A DNA stretch of 56,295 nucleotides from a virus. The translations under genes and the position numbers were made by a program. The DNA is taken from positions 1-56,295 of the IMG/VR virus record IMGVR_UViG_3300042308_000597, one strand, 5' to 3'. Shown in pieces: positions 28,088 to 39,483 of this stretch (position 1 is the first letter of the stretch; each line of letters begins with the position of its first letter). The notes under the pieces were generated by a model that saw only the letters and a program-made list of their open reading frames with translations, made no database searches and was not told where the DNA came from.

Positions 28088-31000
28088 TTATATAATATTT
28101 AAACTACTTACTACACGAACTGAAATAGTATCACCAGTAAGTGCTTGTGCTAAAATTCGAACGTTATCTAATCCATCAATATCACAAGTAAATGTTGCTA
28201 ACATGTTTGCACCAGTTTTAATATCACCGTATTCTGCCATATATGCAGTAGTACCGTCATGGATGATTAAAACTTCACCAATTTGATATGTATTTGCATT
28301 TGGTCCCGACGTACAAGTTACTTGGAATATTAATTTAGCACTTCTATAAACTGTCTTTGAAAATGATTTTACTGGCACAGCTGCTGCATTAGTAATTCCA
28401 GTAGTATTAACACCGTGTACTTCAATGTTTTGATTTATAACTACTGAATTTGTAAATGTTGCAATACCATTATTATCAATAGTTAACTTAGTAGTCGGAG
28501 TTTGGGGTGATGTGCCTGATGCTGCACCGTTACCTGTTTTTACTACAAAACTACCTGATGCTGCATTACCTGTTCCTGTTCCAGGGATAATATTAAAATC
28601 AACACCTGCAACATTTGTACCTACTGATTTTTCACCAATTAATGTAGCTGCAACCGGAGTTGCACTTGCTTCACTGCTACCAATTGTAATATTTTTATTT
28701 TTTAATACTAATGAATTAGCTTTAGTAATATTACCTACGCGAGGAGCAGATGATGCAGTAATTGCAGTAGTTATTGAAATACTAAATGATGTTGAAAATG
28801 AAGATGCGCTAGTAACTGGCCATGTACCGTCTAAATTTGTTATACCAGATGACGCAATAGTTATTTGGTTACCAGTAGCAATACCTAAACTAGCATTAGT
28901 GTGAACAAACACAATTGACGTAGCTGACATAATTACATCAGTGATTGCTGCACTTAAATAAATATTTAACGCATCAATACCAATAACTGTTGTATTTGTA
29001 GGTATATGCGAATTACCTAATACAATTTGGCCAATAATAACTCCAGCAGTACTACCAAAAATTAATTTAGTATCACCGTTTGCAGCAGTCGTTGCTAATG
29101 ATAATGATTGTGACCCAGTAAATATTGAACCAGTACTTGCAACAACGGTAGTTAACGAGCCAGCATTTGAATAGGTAAATGTAGTTGTGTTAGTAACTGA
29201 TACTACAGCGTTTCTTACGTTGTACGACGGGTCAGACAAACACACAACCGTAATTAGATCACCTGCAGTTAAACCGTGCGGTATAGTAGTAACAATAGTT
29301 GATACTCCACTATTATTTCTAGCTGCGGTGCTAATAGGTGCAACAATACCATATACTGCTGAAACAGTAGTGCTTGATGCACCGTTTGTAGTATAGCTCT
29401 TAACATTAATTAATGTTATACCTGTAGAATTTGCACCTAAATACACACTAGTTGCTGCTCCACCAACATTTAATGTTAATGCATTCGTATTAAATACGTT
29501 TGCAGAACCTGCATTAGTAGTTGAAATCTCGCCAGCACCTGTTTTAATAACAGTTGCTAATGATAATGACGGCGCCCAATACGGTAATGTACCGTTGCTT
29601 GATAAAATAGTATTAGCTGGCCCAATTGGAAGTTGATTTAAGCTTGTTGTCGTACTTGCATAAATCATATCGCCTGCAGTATACACACTAATTCCAGTAC
29701 CGCCTTTATTGAGTGGTATTGATGCAGATAAGTTTACAGGATCTAAGTAATACGACGAGTCGTTACCATCTAATGTACCAGCATCAATTGTTCCTGCAGT
29801 AATATAAACTAGACCAGCAGTGGCGCCTGTACCAACTGTAAATTGATTAATATTAAAACTAGCAACACCTAATGTTGAATAAGATCCATTATCAGTTGGG
29901 AATGTTGTTTTTGCAACATCAAATGTTAATGCACCGTACATAGCACCTATTCCAGATCCGGTAATAGTTAACGCGCTGTTTGAAGACTGGATGCTTGTAA
30001 CTGCAGTTGACCAAGTAGAGTCGCCTCGTAAATAAGTTGTTGAACTTGCAGTACCGGATGTTGCTAATCTGCTAGTTGTAACTACGCCCGACACAATATT
30101 ACTTGCATCAATACTTGACGATGCTAAAAGTCCCCAGTTTGATATTTGTTTACTACTAGTATTTGAATACCCAATAATTTGAACTTGATAATGAATCATA
30201 GATAATGTACTAGATCCAATACTTGTAATGTTGTTTGGGGCAACCACTACGCCATTTACACTATCTAATGCATCACTTCGTAAATTGTGAATTGTAAATG
30301 TGTTAGTTGTAACTGATCCAATAAAGAAATGCGATCTATCACCAATCTGATTAGAATCAATTGACGGTAAGTTAGTTCCGGTAAACACTAATGCATCACC
30401 AGTAGATAACCCGTGCGCCGCAACGTACAATCTGTTATTAGTAATGTTTATTGCACTTGTTGTAAACGTGTGTGTACCAGTTGAACTAGTGCCTAATGAT
30501 ATAATATTAGTTAGGTAGTATTCGCTATACAGTTCAATAATATTAGCATCAATTCGTTTAACATAATACGGTAGAGTAATTGATAATCCGGATATTAGTT
30601 GATTAGAACCTGGATTATACATTACGTAATCACCATTAGAATAACCGTGGGTTGCAATAGTTATTCTGTTAGTAGAGTAATTAACATCACTTGAAGCATT
30701 AAATGTTTTAGAAATTGTACTTGACACAGTAATAGTGTTTATTGCACTAGCGTTATCACTAACAAAATCTGGTGATATACTTGACCCAACAAACAAATCT
30801 GAGATATTGTTAATATATGCATGAGTTTCAATTGCCGAAACTGGTATACTAAAACCACTGCCACCAGGCAATGATGCACTTACTGTATTCCCAACTGCAT
30901 AACCTGATCCTGCATACGTTAAATCTACTGCCGTTACTGAATCGCCAGTAACTGTGATATTTGCTAATGCACCAGAACCTGTACCTGTTACATTAGATAA

Positions 31001-34000
31001 CGAAACCCTATAATATGTTCCTGACACATAGGAACTACCGCTAGTAATTGTTAAATTATTAACTGCAGTTAACATGCCTTTTCGTATGCTTGAAATTTCA
31101 CCTTGCGCACTGTTATTAACTGCAGTTATAACAGATCGAACTGTACCAGCTTCAGTTATTGGTCGAATAAATGTTAATCCTGCTATCGATGATGCAGTAG
31201 AAGTATCACTTACTGACGGAAATTCAATTGCAATTAAAAGTGTTGTAGTTCCAGTTACTCCGGTTACTACTGAACCTATTGGAAAACTATTAATATTTGA
31301 AAATACGTAATCTCCAATCTGAATTGGGCCGCCGGAAACACTTGCACTTGCAACAGTAACAGTAGTAGTTCCGGTAGTTGCAGGCACTGTTGCAGTGTTT
31401 GTAGTAGTTGCAGCAGCAGGAGTTTGTGGTCCAACATTTGGACACCTAAATCTAGTAGAACTTAGCACAGTAACATACGGTGTAGCTGCGTAATTTGTTA
31501 ACGTAGTTGGTGTAATTTTAACTTGATTAGATGATACTAATAAATGTGCTGCGTCGGTAGTAACATATGCAATGTTGTTGTATCTAAGAATCTTACTAAT
31601 ACCTACAAATGTATATACATATGTTCCAGTAGTAGGTAACACTAAGTATTGATTAGTTGTAGAATTACGTAACACACTATTATCAGTTGCGCTAATTGCA
31701 GCACTGACTACTAAACAATACACCGATGTGTTAGTAGTACTTGGTGTTGAATCTAAATTAATAATAAGTGTATGCGCAGGAGTTGTATCAAATACAGTAG
31801 TAAATGTATAACCAGTACTAGCTACTAAAATAGTATTTACGTTAGTATGATCGCCTTTTAACAAACCTGATGCACCGCTAGTAGATTGGGTAACAATTGC
31901 ACCATCTAATGCAGTAATTGGATCACTTAACGTTAACGTGACAGTTTCAAATTCTTCTGTACTGTTATCACCTGATAAAAAGTTTACAGATGGCACATCA
32001 TCGTATGCAGTTAATCGTGAACGGTAACCATATGTAATAACCGATGCAGATGTTCGCTGTGCCGGAATTAAGTCAACGTTAATTTGCCCAGTTGCATTTA
32101 ATTGAACTAGTGCTCCAGGTACTGCGTTAGTACTAACTGCTTTATCAATAAACGCACCTAATCGTTGATTTGCATATGACCAAATTGCTAGCTGCGTACT
32201 TAATTTACTATCAGATGGTCCGCCAACTTCATTTTCACCTAACCCAGTGTCATTACTAATTGCATCAACCGAAATGTCACTTAACGCTAATTTTAATACA
32301 TTTAACTGACTAACTGTAACAGTATTTTTAAATACAATGTTCCCTGTTCTGTTATATGCGGTAATAAAATCACCAACTTTAAAGTCACCTAATTCGTTAG
32401 TACCTGACGTATATACTCGCCCAGATCGTTCTTGATATTGTTCAAATCTAACATCTGTTTTACCACCATTTGTCGGTAACGCGTTGTAATCAATTCCTGA
32501 ACCTGCGTATTCCCATGTATGACCAGACGAGTTTACAATACTTGCTCTATGGAAGAAAATTTGTTTACCAACTAGTGTACCAACGTTGTCTAATAATCCG
32601 CCTAGCAATGTTGATGCAACGTTAAATGTAGCTGCATGTAAGTCGTTTCTTGATGTTACAGACGACACCGTTAAACTAACTACAGTTGCATTTATTTTTG
32701 TTATAATTGAATTTGTAGCAAATAGTTTGCGTTCTTGTGATATGCCAATAGTAACAAAATTAATAGCAACAACAATAGTTTTATCACCATCATAGCTATA
32801 AACGCTTGCTTTATTAGGCAATGCACCGGTTGTACCTTCAAGTAAATCACCAGGTGCAAACGAATAAGCAGATGTTAAAACAATTGTTTGGAAAGTAGTA
32901 TGTGTGCTAGTAACTGTGTCAACATACAATTCATAATCATTTTTTGTAAATGTATGTGTACCAGTGCCTAATGCTACTACATCAACCGGTAATGTTAAAC
33001 TATCATCGTGTGCTAATTTAAATTGCACAGTATTTAAGAAATACACGTAGTATACACTACCTGTAAACAGTCCGCCCAACGGTGAATTGCCGGTACTGTC
33101 GTAGATAACCGAGTCACCGTTTGTTAACCCATGCGGTGTACTAGTTGTAAACACATCAGTTGCAATATCAATCTCAGTAAACGCATTAAATGAAACTTGC
33201 AAAAAGTTAGGTGATTGCACTTTATACTGTGATGTTAAATCAGTAGCGCCGTACTGAGTAGAAATATATTCAGTAACAAATGTTTTTATTGCGTCTTTTG
33301 TTGTTTGTAAAATGTTAAATTGTGTAACTAAGTTAGCATCAACTACCCATGTTGTATCTGGCAATATTGCTACTGCAGTTTCTGTACCTGTATTAATAGT
33401 ATCATATATTTCTTGGAAACGTGCCTTTGCAAAAGTAACTGCTCCAGGAGTTGCAGCAGTTCCACTAATAAATTGTGATGCTGCATTGCCAGCTGATTTT
33501 GTCCAGCCTGCAGTATTGTTTGTTACAATATATTCAACAATTGCACGTAATCTTAAAACTACATCCAATGCTGCAGTTTTTTCTCCAGCGTTCTCTACAA
33601 AAGTGTTAGTTAATCGATTATAATACAGTCTTCCAATTACAGTTGTTTCTAAGTTACATGCGTATATTAAATCATATTGTATTGCATCAACCATATATCC
33701 TACATCGCGTTGGCATAACAAGCGTTGCGGTGCAGTTAAACTACTCCATAATGCAGTGTAAGTTGACGACATAAATGCTATTATTTCAGCTTGTAAGAAT
33801 AATTTATTACCAGCAAGTAACCTAGCAGCATCTGAAAAACCAGGATCGATGTTAGATGGTTCCGGTATTACTGATGCAGGTACTACTGACAACCCGTTAT
33901 TAACAATATCATTAATTGTATTCATATTAGCAATAATAGATGCTCCGGCTATTGGATCACCATTAACTGCATTAGCAACATAGTCTCGTAAATACGTAAA

Positions 34001-37000
34001 TCCTGCAATTGTTGCAGTTTTTTGAACACCAACTACGTTTGCAGCTTGCGTTGAATAATATGTCATTGCAGCTTTAATTGATCTAAAGTTACCGCCAAAC
34101 ATCATATCGTAACCAATTGCATCAATAATAAAACCAATATCTCGTTGGCAAATTGCTACGTTGTAAGTAAATGCGTTATTATCGTATATTCTAATAACAT
34201 ATTGTTCAACTGGACCATCTGGTCTTGTAAAACCAATTGCAGTAACTGTTTGAATACTTCCAGATGATCCAACAGCGGATACAAAACCTTTATCGTATGG
34301 GTATGCAATAGGCGAATAGCCTGAAGATCGCAATGCGTACTTACCAAAGTTAGTTGCAGAGTTAGTAATAGACGTATAACCACCGCTTTGTGCATAAACA
34401 CCATTTAGTAAGAATAATTGGAAACATGATACTAACTGAACATACGCATCATTTGTAACACGCCATCCTGTACCGCCAAAACTAATCATAGTAAACGCAT
34501 TTGCAATCATTGATTTACACTGTACAGGTGCAGCACCTGCAGGGTTTACTTCAACTTCTAATAAGCTAGTCGGAACGTTTGGATTAGCAACCTTACTTCC
34601 GTCAACATATGCACCGTTACCGCCTAAGAAACTAATAATAGAACAGTTTTGAACATATGGCGACAATGTCATCGTTGGTCTGTTACTTGGTAAGTTAATA
34701 TACCCAGTACGATCACATTGCGTATCAAATACATCATCAAATGCAAATGCATACGCCCAAGTATACGATGCTACACCAGATGCAGTTATCCCATCTCTAA
34801 ATGTAAATTGCGCAAAATATCCACCGTTTCTAAGTCTAAACATATCTTTGTTTGCGTTTAACGGACGAATAACACATGCTCTTAACCCTGCGCCTTCTAC
34901 ACTAACATTATCAGGAATAATAACTGGATTGTTTTCAACATAGTTGCCTGCAGCTACTGAAACAACGGCACGTATACGGTTTACTGCACCTAACGAATTG
35001 TAAACCATTCCAGATGCAATTTGTAATGCGCGTTTAATTGTTCTAACTGGTAAAGATAACCCGTCATTTAGATCATTACCTTTAGATTCTGATACGTACA
35101 CAACGTTACCACCAAACACATCAGAGTCAACAAACGTTAATGCACCATTACCGTCAGTTGATAGTACTTGTCCAGCTGTACCGACAGTAGTAGGTAACGT
35201 TATTGTGTAATCTGCAGCTAAACTATCTGGAGATTTAATGCTAATATAGTTGATACCATTTAATGATGTTTCTTTTAAAATTAAGGATCCACCATTTTCA
35301 ACAGTAATACCTGTAAAGTTTCCTGAACTAGCAGTTGTAGATCCAATTGGGGTATTTTGAATGCTTGATGCAGTAATACCAACGTTACTTACCCAACTAT
35401 TTGATGCAGCACTCCATGTAAATGTTTTATCAGTTAACCCTTTTAACGTAATGCCGCCACCGTCTGCAGTTACGTCAGTTGGTGACGCAGTTGATCCTAA
35501 TTCAAGATTTTTATCGTCAACTGTAATTGTAGTAGAATTAATCGTAGTGATTAACCCGTTTACAGATAAGTTTCCTTCAACATATAAATTACCGCCAATT
35601 CCAACTCCGCCTGCAACTTTTAATGCACCGGTTATTGAACTAGACGATGCAGTAGTATTAGGTATCGATAATGCACCGTAAATAGTTGCAGTAGTTGTAC
35701 TTGTTGTACCAAGTACTGTTGAATTAGACCCTAACCCTACTGCAAGTGAACCAATTACAATTTCGTTTGTATTGTCAATTGCAGAACCTATAGTACTATA
35801 CCCTACATATACATTGTTTGTTCCAGTAGTGTTTGCGTTAACTCCGTTAGATCCGTACCCTGCAAATGCACCAATTGCAGTGTTTTGTGCACCTGATGTG
35901 TTAGAATATAATGTCCCAGCACCTATCCCAACGTTTGCACTACCGTCTTGCACATTTTGCATTGATTGAGAACCAACTGATGTGTTTACATTAGCAGTTG
36001 TTGATCCATACAGCGATTGCATACCAATCGCAATGTTTGATGTGCCTGTTGTATTACCACTAAATGCAGAAAAACCAATAACAGTATTAGATGCAACGTT
36101 GCTTCCGCCTAACCCGATTGTTAATCCATTAATTGTAGAATCACTTGTTAGTACTACTGATGTACCAGTTGCAGCACCAATTGCTGGAGTAATTAATGTA
36201 GGAGTATTTGCAAATACTAATTTACCTGTACCGGTTTCATCTGAAATAACACTTGCTAATTCATCTGAAGTTGTTGCAGCAAATGATGATAATTTAGTAC
36301 CTGTGCCGCCTGTGTATGCTACTGTTCCACCTGCGCCAAATGCTACAGATGATGTATCAGTACCAGTAAAGGTTAATGTATTGCTTACGGTTAATACTTT
36401 ATCAGTTGCAATAGTTAATGTACCGGTTGATGCAGTAAGTGTTAACCCGTTTATTGATGTAGCAGTAGCAACACCAATAGTAGGTGTAATTAGAACTGGA
36501 CTAGTATCCATTACAAATTTAGTACCTGTACCGGTTTGACTTGTAATAGATGTAACATTGCCGGTACCTGTAATTGGTCCTGTCATATTTGCATTTGTAG
36601 TAACAGTTGCAGCATTTCCGCCAATGCTTAAATTAGTAACAGGGGTAGTTGACACAACTGAAAATGGTGCAGTACCTTGTGCAAGAGTTGATGTTATTTG
36701 TCCGGAAAAGTTACCAGTGGTTGCAGTTAATGCAGCTATTTTTAAGTTATCATAGACTGCATTACCAAAATCAATTGTAGTTGACGGTGCAGTAATTGTT
36801 CCGCTAAACAATTTCCACGATCTATCAGATTCACTAGCATCTCTTACTAAACCGGTATATGTTTTTACACCTGTTGCAGTTGCAATATAAGACGCATACC
36901 AACCAACATCTACAATATCACCCGGGTTATTTTTAGCCAACATTACTAATGTGTCAGTTACTTCAATAGTTGATGCACTTAACTGACTTGCAGTACCATT

Positions 37001-37585
37001 AAAGAAAATATCACCAGCTACTTGTAAATTATGATTAATTGTTGTAGTTCCAGTACCGGATGCACCAATGCTAATAGTTCCTGCAGCACTTGCAAAGTTT
37101 ACAGTAGTTGCGTTAGTATTGAGTAAATCAAAACTAGTTGACGTAGTAACAATTGAGTTTTTAATTGTAGGACTGTCGTTAAACATTAATATTGCACCAG
37201 CAACATAACCAGTCTCGTCTGAAATAACACCTGCTAACTCAGCTGATGTAGTAGTTGAAAATACTGATAATTTATCTTTCGTATAAGTTACTGTTCCCCC
37301 GGTACTAACTTCAACTGCAGCTGAATCAGTGCCAGTAAATGATATAGTGTTGCTTACAGTTAATACTTTATTATTTGCAATAGTCAACGTCGCATTACCG
37401 GTTGGTTGAGTAAACATTACTTTATTAATTGAAGTAGCAGTCGCAATACCTATGTCAGGAGTAACTAATGAAGGACTTGTATTTAATACAACACTTCCGG
37501 TACCAGTTGATACTGTTACGCCAGTACCTCCGTGAATAACTGGAAGAGTTCCTCCTTTTAGAATGTTTGAAAGATTTTTTGACAT
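28088..37585 (-). CDS. 3165-residue giant fibre protein
   Basis: Starts at ATG 37585 behind AAGGAATTTTAA. Domain order as read: shaft repeats like those of the two smaller fibres (residues 1 to about 520); YadA-like head repeats (NTAIGAFAGYG, NNVYVGYSTIGS); a module TVDDKNLELGS...DGGGITLK that is nearly identical in the 1029-aa fibre; a beta-helix segment (VYVSESKGNDLNDGL, YVENNPVIIPDNVSVEGAGL); two CQRD-(I/V)-G-x-x-(I/V)-DAI-x-YD modules; long Thr/Ser-rich repeats; and a C-terminal end-fold containing KTVYRSAKLIFQV and AYMAEYGDI. No enzyme motif was found. Probably the main long-fibre or whisker protein; it may be proteolytically processed, but nothing in the sequence proves that. Confidence 0.92.
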   Translation of the reverse strand: MSKNLSNILKGGTLPVIHGGTGVTVSTGTGSVVLNTSPSLVTPDIGIATATSINKVMFTQPTGNATLTIANNKVLTVSNTISFTGTDSAAVEVSTGGTVTYTKDKLSVFSTTTSAELAGVISDETGYVAGAILMFNDSPTIKNSIVTTSTSFDLLNTNATTVNFASAAGTISIGASGTGTTTINHNLQVAGDIFFNGTASQLSASTIEVTDTLVMLAKNNPGDIVDVGWYASYIATATGVKTYTGLVRDASESDRSWKLFSGTITAPSTTIDFGNAVYDNLKIAALTATTGNFSGQITSTLAQGTAPFSVVSTTPVTNLSIGGNAATVTTNANMTGPITGTGNVTSITSQTGTGTKFVMDTSPVLITPTIGVATATSINGLTLTASTGTLTIATDKVLTVSNTLTFTGTDTSSVAFGAGGTVAYTGGTGTKLSSFAATTSDELASVISDETGTGKLVFANTPTLITPAIGAATGTSVVLTSDSTINGLTIGLGGSNVASNTVIGFSAFSGNTTGTSNIAIGMQSLYGSTTANVNTSVGSQSMQNVQDGSANVGIGAGTLYSNTSGAQNTAIGAFAGYGSNGVNANTTGTNNVYVGYSTIGSAIDNTNEIVIGSLAVGLGSNSTVLGTTSTTTATIYGALSIPNTTASSSSITGALKVAGGVGIGGNLYVEGNLSVNGLITTINSTTITVDDKNLELGSTASPTDVTADGGGITLKGLTDKTFTWSAASNSWVSNVGITASSIQNTPIGSTTASSGNFTGITVENGGSLILKETSLNGINYISIKSPDSLAADYTITLPTTVGTAGQVLSTDGNGALTFVDSDVFGGNVVYVSESKGNDLNDGLSLPVRTIKRALQIASGMVYNSLGAVNRIRAVVSVAAGNYVENNPVIIPDNVSVEGAGLRACVIRPLNANKDMFRLRNGGYFAQFTFRDGITASGVASYTWAYAFAFDDVFDTQCDRTGYINLPSNRPTMTLSPYVQNCSIISFLGGNGAYVDGSKVANPNVPTSLLEVEVNPAGAAPVQCKSMIANAFTMISFGGTGWRVTNDAYVQLVSCFQLFLLNGVYAQSGGYTSITNSATNFGKYALRSSGYSPIAYPYDKGFVSAVGSSGSIQTVTAIGFTRPDGPVEQYVIRIYDNNAFTYNVAICQRDIGFIIDAIGYDMMFGGNFRSIKAAMTYYSTQAANVVGVQKTATIAGFTYLRDYVANAVNGDPIAGASIIANMNTINDIVNNGLSVVPASVIPEPSNIDPGFSDAARLLAGNKLFLQAEIIAFMSSTYTALWSSLTAPQRLLCQRDVGYMVDAIQYDLIYACNLETTVIGRLYYNRLTNTFVENAGEKTAALDVVLRLRAIVEYIVTNNTAGWTKSAGNAASQFISGTAATPGAVTFAKARFQEIYDTINTGTETAVAILPDTTWVVDANLVTQFNILQTTKDAIKTFVTEYISTQYGATDLTSQYKVQSPNFLQVSFNAFTEIDIATDVFTTSTPHGLTNGDSVIYDSTGNSPLGGLFTGSVYYVYFLNTVQFKLAHDDSLTLPVDVVALGTGTHTFTKNDYELYVDTVTSTHTTFQTIVLTSAYSFAPGDLLEGTTGALPNKASVYSYDGDKTIVVAINFVTIGISQERKLFATNSIITKINATVVSLTVSSVTSRNDLHAATFNVASTLLGGLLDNVGTLVGKQIFFHRASIVNSSGHTWEYAGSGIDYNALPTNGGKTDVRFEQYQERSGRVYTSGTNELGDFKVGDFITAYNRTGNIVFKNTVTVSQLNVLKLALSDISVDAISNDTGLGENEVGGPSDSKLSTQLAIWSYANQRLGAFIDKAVSTNAVPGALVQLNATGQINVDLIPAQRTSASVITYGYRSRLTAYDDVPSVNFLSGDNSTEEFETVTLTLSDPITALDGAIVTQSTSGASGLLKGDHTNVNTILVASTGYTFTTVFDTTPAHTLIINLDSTPSTTNTSVYCLVVSAAISATDNSVLRNSTTNQYLVLPTTGTYVYTFVGISKILRYNNIAYVTTDAAHLLVSSNQVKITPTTLTNYAATPYVTVLSSTRFRCPNVGPQTPAAATTTNTATVPATTGTTTVTVASASVSGGPIQIGDYVFSNINSFPIGSVVTGVTGTTTLLIAIEFPSVSDTSTASSIAGLTFIRPITEAGTVRSVITAVNNSAQGEISSIRKGMLTAVNNLTITSGSSYVSGTYYRVSLSNVTGTGSGALANITVTGDSVTAVDLTYAGSGYAVGNTVSASLPGGSGFSIPVSAIETHAYINNISDLFVGSSISPDFVSDNASAINTITVSSTISKTFNASSDVNYSTNRITIATHGYSNGDYVMYNPGSNQLISGLSITLPYYVKRIDANIIELYSEYYLTNIISLGTSSTGTHTFTTSAINITNNRLYVAAHGLSTGDALVFTGTNLPSIDSNQIGDRSHFFIGSVTTNTFTIHNLRSDALDSVNGVVVAPNNITSIGSSTLSMIHYQVQIIGYSNTSSKQISNWGLLASSSIDASNIVSGVVTTSRLATSGTASSTTYLRGDSTWSTAVTSIQSSNSALTITGSGIGAMYGALTFDVAKTTFPTDNGSYSTLGVASFNINQFTVGTGATAGLVYITAGTIDAGTLDGNDSSYYLDPVNLSASIPLNKGGTGISVYTAGDMIYASTTTSLNQLPIGPANTILSSNGTLPYWAPSLSLATVIKTGAGEISTTNAGSANVFNTNALTLNVGGAATSVYLGANSTGITLINVKSYTTNGASSTTVSAVYGIVAPISTAARNNSGVSTIVTTIPHGLTAGDLITVVCLSDPSYNVRNAVVSVTNTTTFTYSNAGSLTTVVASTGSIFTGSQSLSLATTAANGDTKLIFGSTAGVIIGQIVLGNSHIPTNTTVIGIDALNIYLSAAITDVIMSATSIVFVHTNASLGIATGNQITIASSGITNLDGTWPVTSASSFSTSFSISITTAITASSAPRVGNITKANSLVLKNKNITIGSSEASATPVAATLIGEKSVGTNVAGVDFNIIPGTGTGNAASGSFVVKTGNGAASGTSPQTPTTKLTIDNNGIATFTNSVVINQNIEVHGVNTTGITNAAAVPVKSFSKTVYRSAKLIFQVTCTSGPNANTYQIGEVLIIHDGTTAYMAEYGDIKTGANMLATFTCDIDGLDNVRILAQALTGDTISVRVVSSLNII

Positions 37586-37616
37586 TTAAAATTCCTTGTT
37601 GATATACGGTTTATTT

Positions 37617-39437
37617 TTATCCAGTAACTTCTGCGGTATTGCATACTGCTACCCATTTAATTGTTTTATTTGCTTCGCCAGTAACTGTAATTCGTAATCC
37701 ACCGTTAACGGTATCTTCTGAAATAACACAATCCCACAAAGCCGAATCTTCTGCTAGCACAGTTTTAATCGGTACTCCGACAAAATTAGTTGTTGCTGCA
37801 ATAGTATTACGATCAATCACTCCTTCAAATTTATAGCCTGCAGACTCGTTATCTGCATCTGTCCGTCTTGCGGTTACTAAAATTGAAAATGTATAAGTGC
37901 TGTCGTTTGGTAAAATTAGTTGATTAGTTGCACTTGGCACTTCGCCGTCAAATGTCAATGCAGTAGGTGTAGCAGTTGCTGTTGTAACTCGAGAAACAAC
38001 TCGACTATTTGAAATAGTTAATCCTGCAGATCCGCTGCTTGGTCCGGTTGGTGTTTGTTCTAACTTCCAGTTAGTAACTGCTGCAATATACACAAATGAT
38101 ACAAATGTACCTTCTAAGTCTAAAACTACATCAGTAGTACCTTCAATTGTGCCAACTGCGCCCGGAACAACTGTTACTTCTTTACCGCTAATACCAAATG
38201 TATTTGCAACATCAATAATACCAACAACATCGCCGTCATTTGGTGCATCTGGTAGTGTAATTGTAAACCCACCAGCTGTTGAATTTGCTCTAACTAAATT
38301 ATTTGATAATGCAGTATAATTGCTTGTTTCAATTCCTGGACTTGATTGTAAACCGCCGCCTACAGTACCCCATAATGTACCGTTAAATCCTTCAAACGAT
38401 TTAATAGTTGTGTTATATCGTATGTTACCTGCAGCAGCATTAGTTGGACGACCACCGGCACCAGTTGTTGGACCTGATGGAAGAGTAGCTGAAGTAGTTA
38501 CTTGCAAGTTATTAAATTTACTGTTACCAGGAGTAGTTAACCCAATATCTACATTGTTAATTGTACCTGTAGTTCCTGATGTAAGAGTAATAACACCAGT
38601 GCCATCTGTTGTAAGTGTAATGTCTCGGTTAGCATCACCTATAATATCCACATTACCGGTAAGTGTTAAATTATATGCACTTTCGATATTTGATACAAAA
38701 AATACAGTATCACCTGTTATACTTTGTATTTGGTCAATATAAATTCCATCGATTAGTATTTTTCCAATTAAATTTTTAACACTGTCTGTTTCGCCAACAT
38801 AAAATTCAATTGCGTCTGCAGTTGCTAGAACTTGTGAATTAGTAACAGTTCCTGCTGTTTGCAAAAGTTGACTAACAATAGCACGACCACTGTCTGCTTC
38901 AACATAATTTTCAAGATATTGTTTAGTTACAATGCTGTTAGAAACTAAGGTACGATTATGATAATCAGTAGCTGAATTTGGTGTTTCTATAGTTACTGTA
39001 GTGTTATCATTTGTTAAACTAAGAGTAATGCCTACGTCGTTACTCGAGACTTTATTTAAATTAGCAGTATTTGCATATAAATTAGTTAAGGTAGTAGTTG
39101 TGTTAGAAGTAGTGTTTAATACAAATGCAGATAATGATTCGTCAAATATTAAACTTGCAGATAATTTTAATCCGCTAGGTAATCCGTTAGATGTTCCACG
39201 ATCAATTTCAAAACCAGATTGGTCGGCAGCTTTTGTAATTCCGGGACCTACTTCACCTTTATTTAAAACGATTATATTATCAGCAATAGTAGTATTCGTC
39301 GTTTGGATTTCAGTAGTAGTGCCTTCAACAACGATATTACCGGTAACATGTAACGAATCAGTATCTAACGTAATTTTTTTACCAGAAGGTACTTGAACTA
39401 TGTAATCACCTTGGCTAATTTTTAATATTTTTGACAT
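37617..39437 (-). CDS. Fibre/structural protein, N-terminal half shared with other fibres
   Basis: 606 aa starting at ATG 39437. The N-terminus MSKILKISQGDYIVQVPSGK is followed by TGNIVVEGTTTEIQTTNTTI and DNIIVLNKGE, a pattern common at the start of short fibre or baseplate-attached proteins in marine T4-like phages. A middle section has LTGNVDIIGDANRDITLTTDGTG and NIRYNTTIKSFEGFNGTLWG. The C-terminal ~130 residues (TYTFSILVTARRTDADNESA, NKTIKWVAVCNTAEVTG) form a beta-rich end domain like that of phage fibre tips. It is the first gene after the hairpin terminator at 39446-39471, so it may depend on read-through or on its own promoter, which I could not identify confidently. Confidence 0.88.
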   Translation of the reverse strand: MSKILKISQGDYIVQVPSGKKITLDTDSLHVTGNIVVEGTTTEIQTTNTTIADNIIVLNKGEVGPGITKAADQSGFEIDRGTSNGLPSGLKLSASLIFDESLSAFVLNTTSNTTTTLTNLYANTANLNKVSSNDVGITLSLTNDNTTVTIETPNSATDYHNRTLVSNSIVTKQYLENYVEADSGRAIVSQLLQTAGTVTNSQVLATADAIEFYVGETDSVKNLIGKILIDGIYIDQIQSITGDTVFFVSNIESAYNLTLTGNVDIIGDANRDITLTTDGTGVITLTSGTTGTINNVDIGLTTPGNSKFNNLQVTTSATLPSGPTTGAGGRPTNAAAGNIRYNTTIKSFEGFNGTLWGTVGGGLQSSPGIETSNYTALSNNLVRANSTAGGFTITLPDAPNDGDVVGIIDVANTFGISGKEVTVVPGAVGTIEGTTDVVLDLEGTFVSFVYIAAVTNWKLEQTPTGPSSGSAGLTISNSRVVSRVTTATATPTALTFDGEVPSATNQLILPNDSTYTFSILVTARRTDADNESAGYKFEGVIDRNTIAATTNFVGVPIKTVLAEDSALWDCVISEDTVNGGLRITVTGEANKTIKWVAVCNTAEVTG

Positions 39438-39445
39438 TTATATTC

Positions 39446-39471
39446 CTCAAAAAGGGGCCTTGCGACCCCTT
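39446..39471 (-). terminator. Intrinsic terminator after the 321-aa protein gene
   Basis: On the minus strand a stem AAGGGG/CCCCTT with an 8-base loop is followed by six T residues. It stands 13 bases after the stop of the 321-aa gene and just before the ribosome site of the 606-aa fibre gene. Confidence 0.85.
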
Positions 39472-39483
39472 ATCTAATTTTTA

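Noticed and set aside
8222-38742. Other antisense ORFs within the giant fibre genes (for example 8222-8611, 26109-26438, 35982-36539, 38320-38742)
   Set aside because: Same shadow effect; the minus-strand frames carry recognisable domains and ribosome sites.
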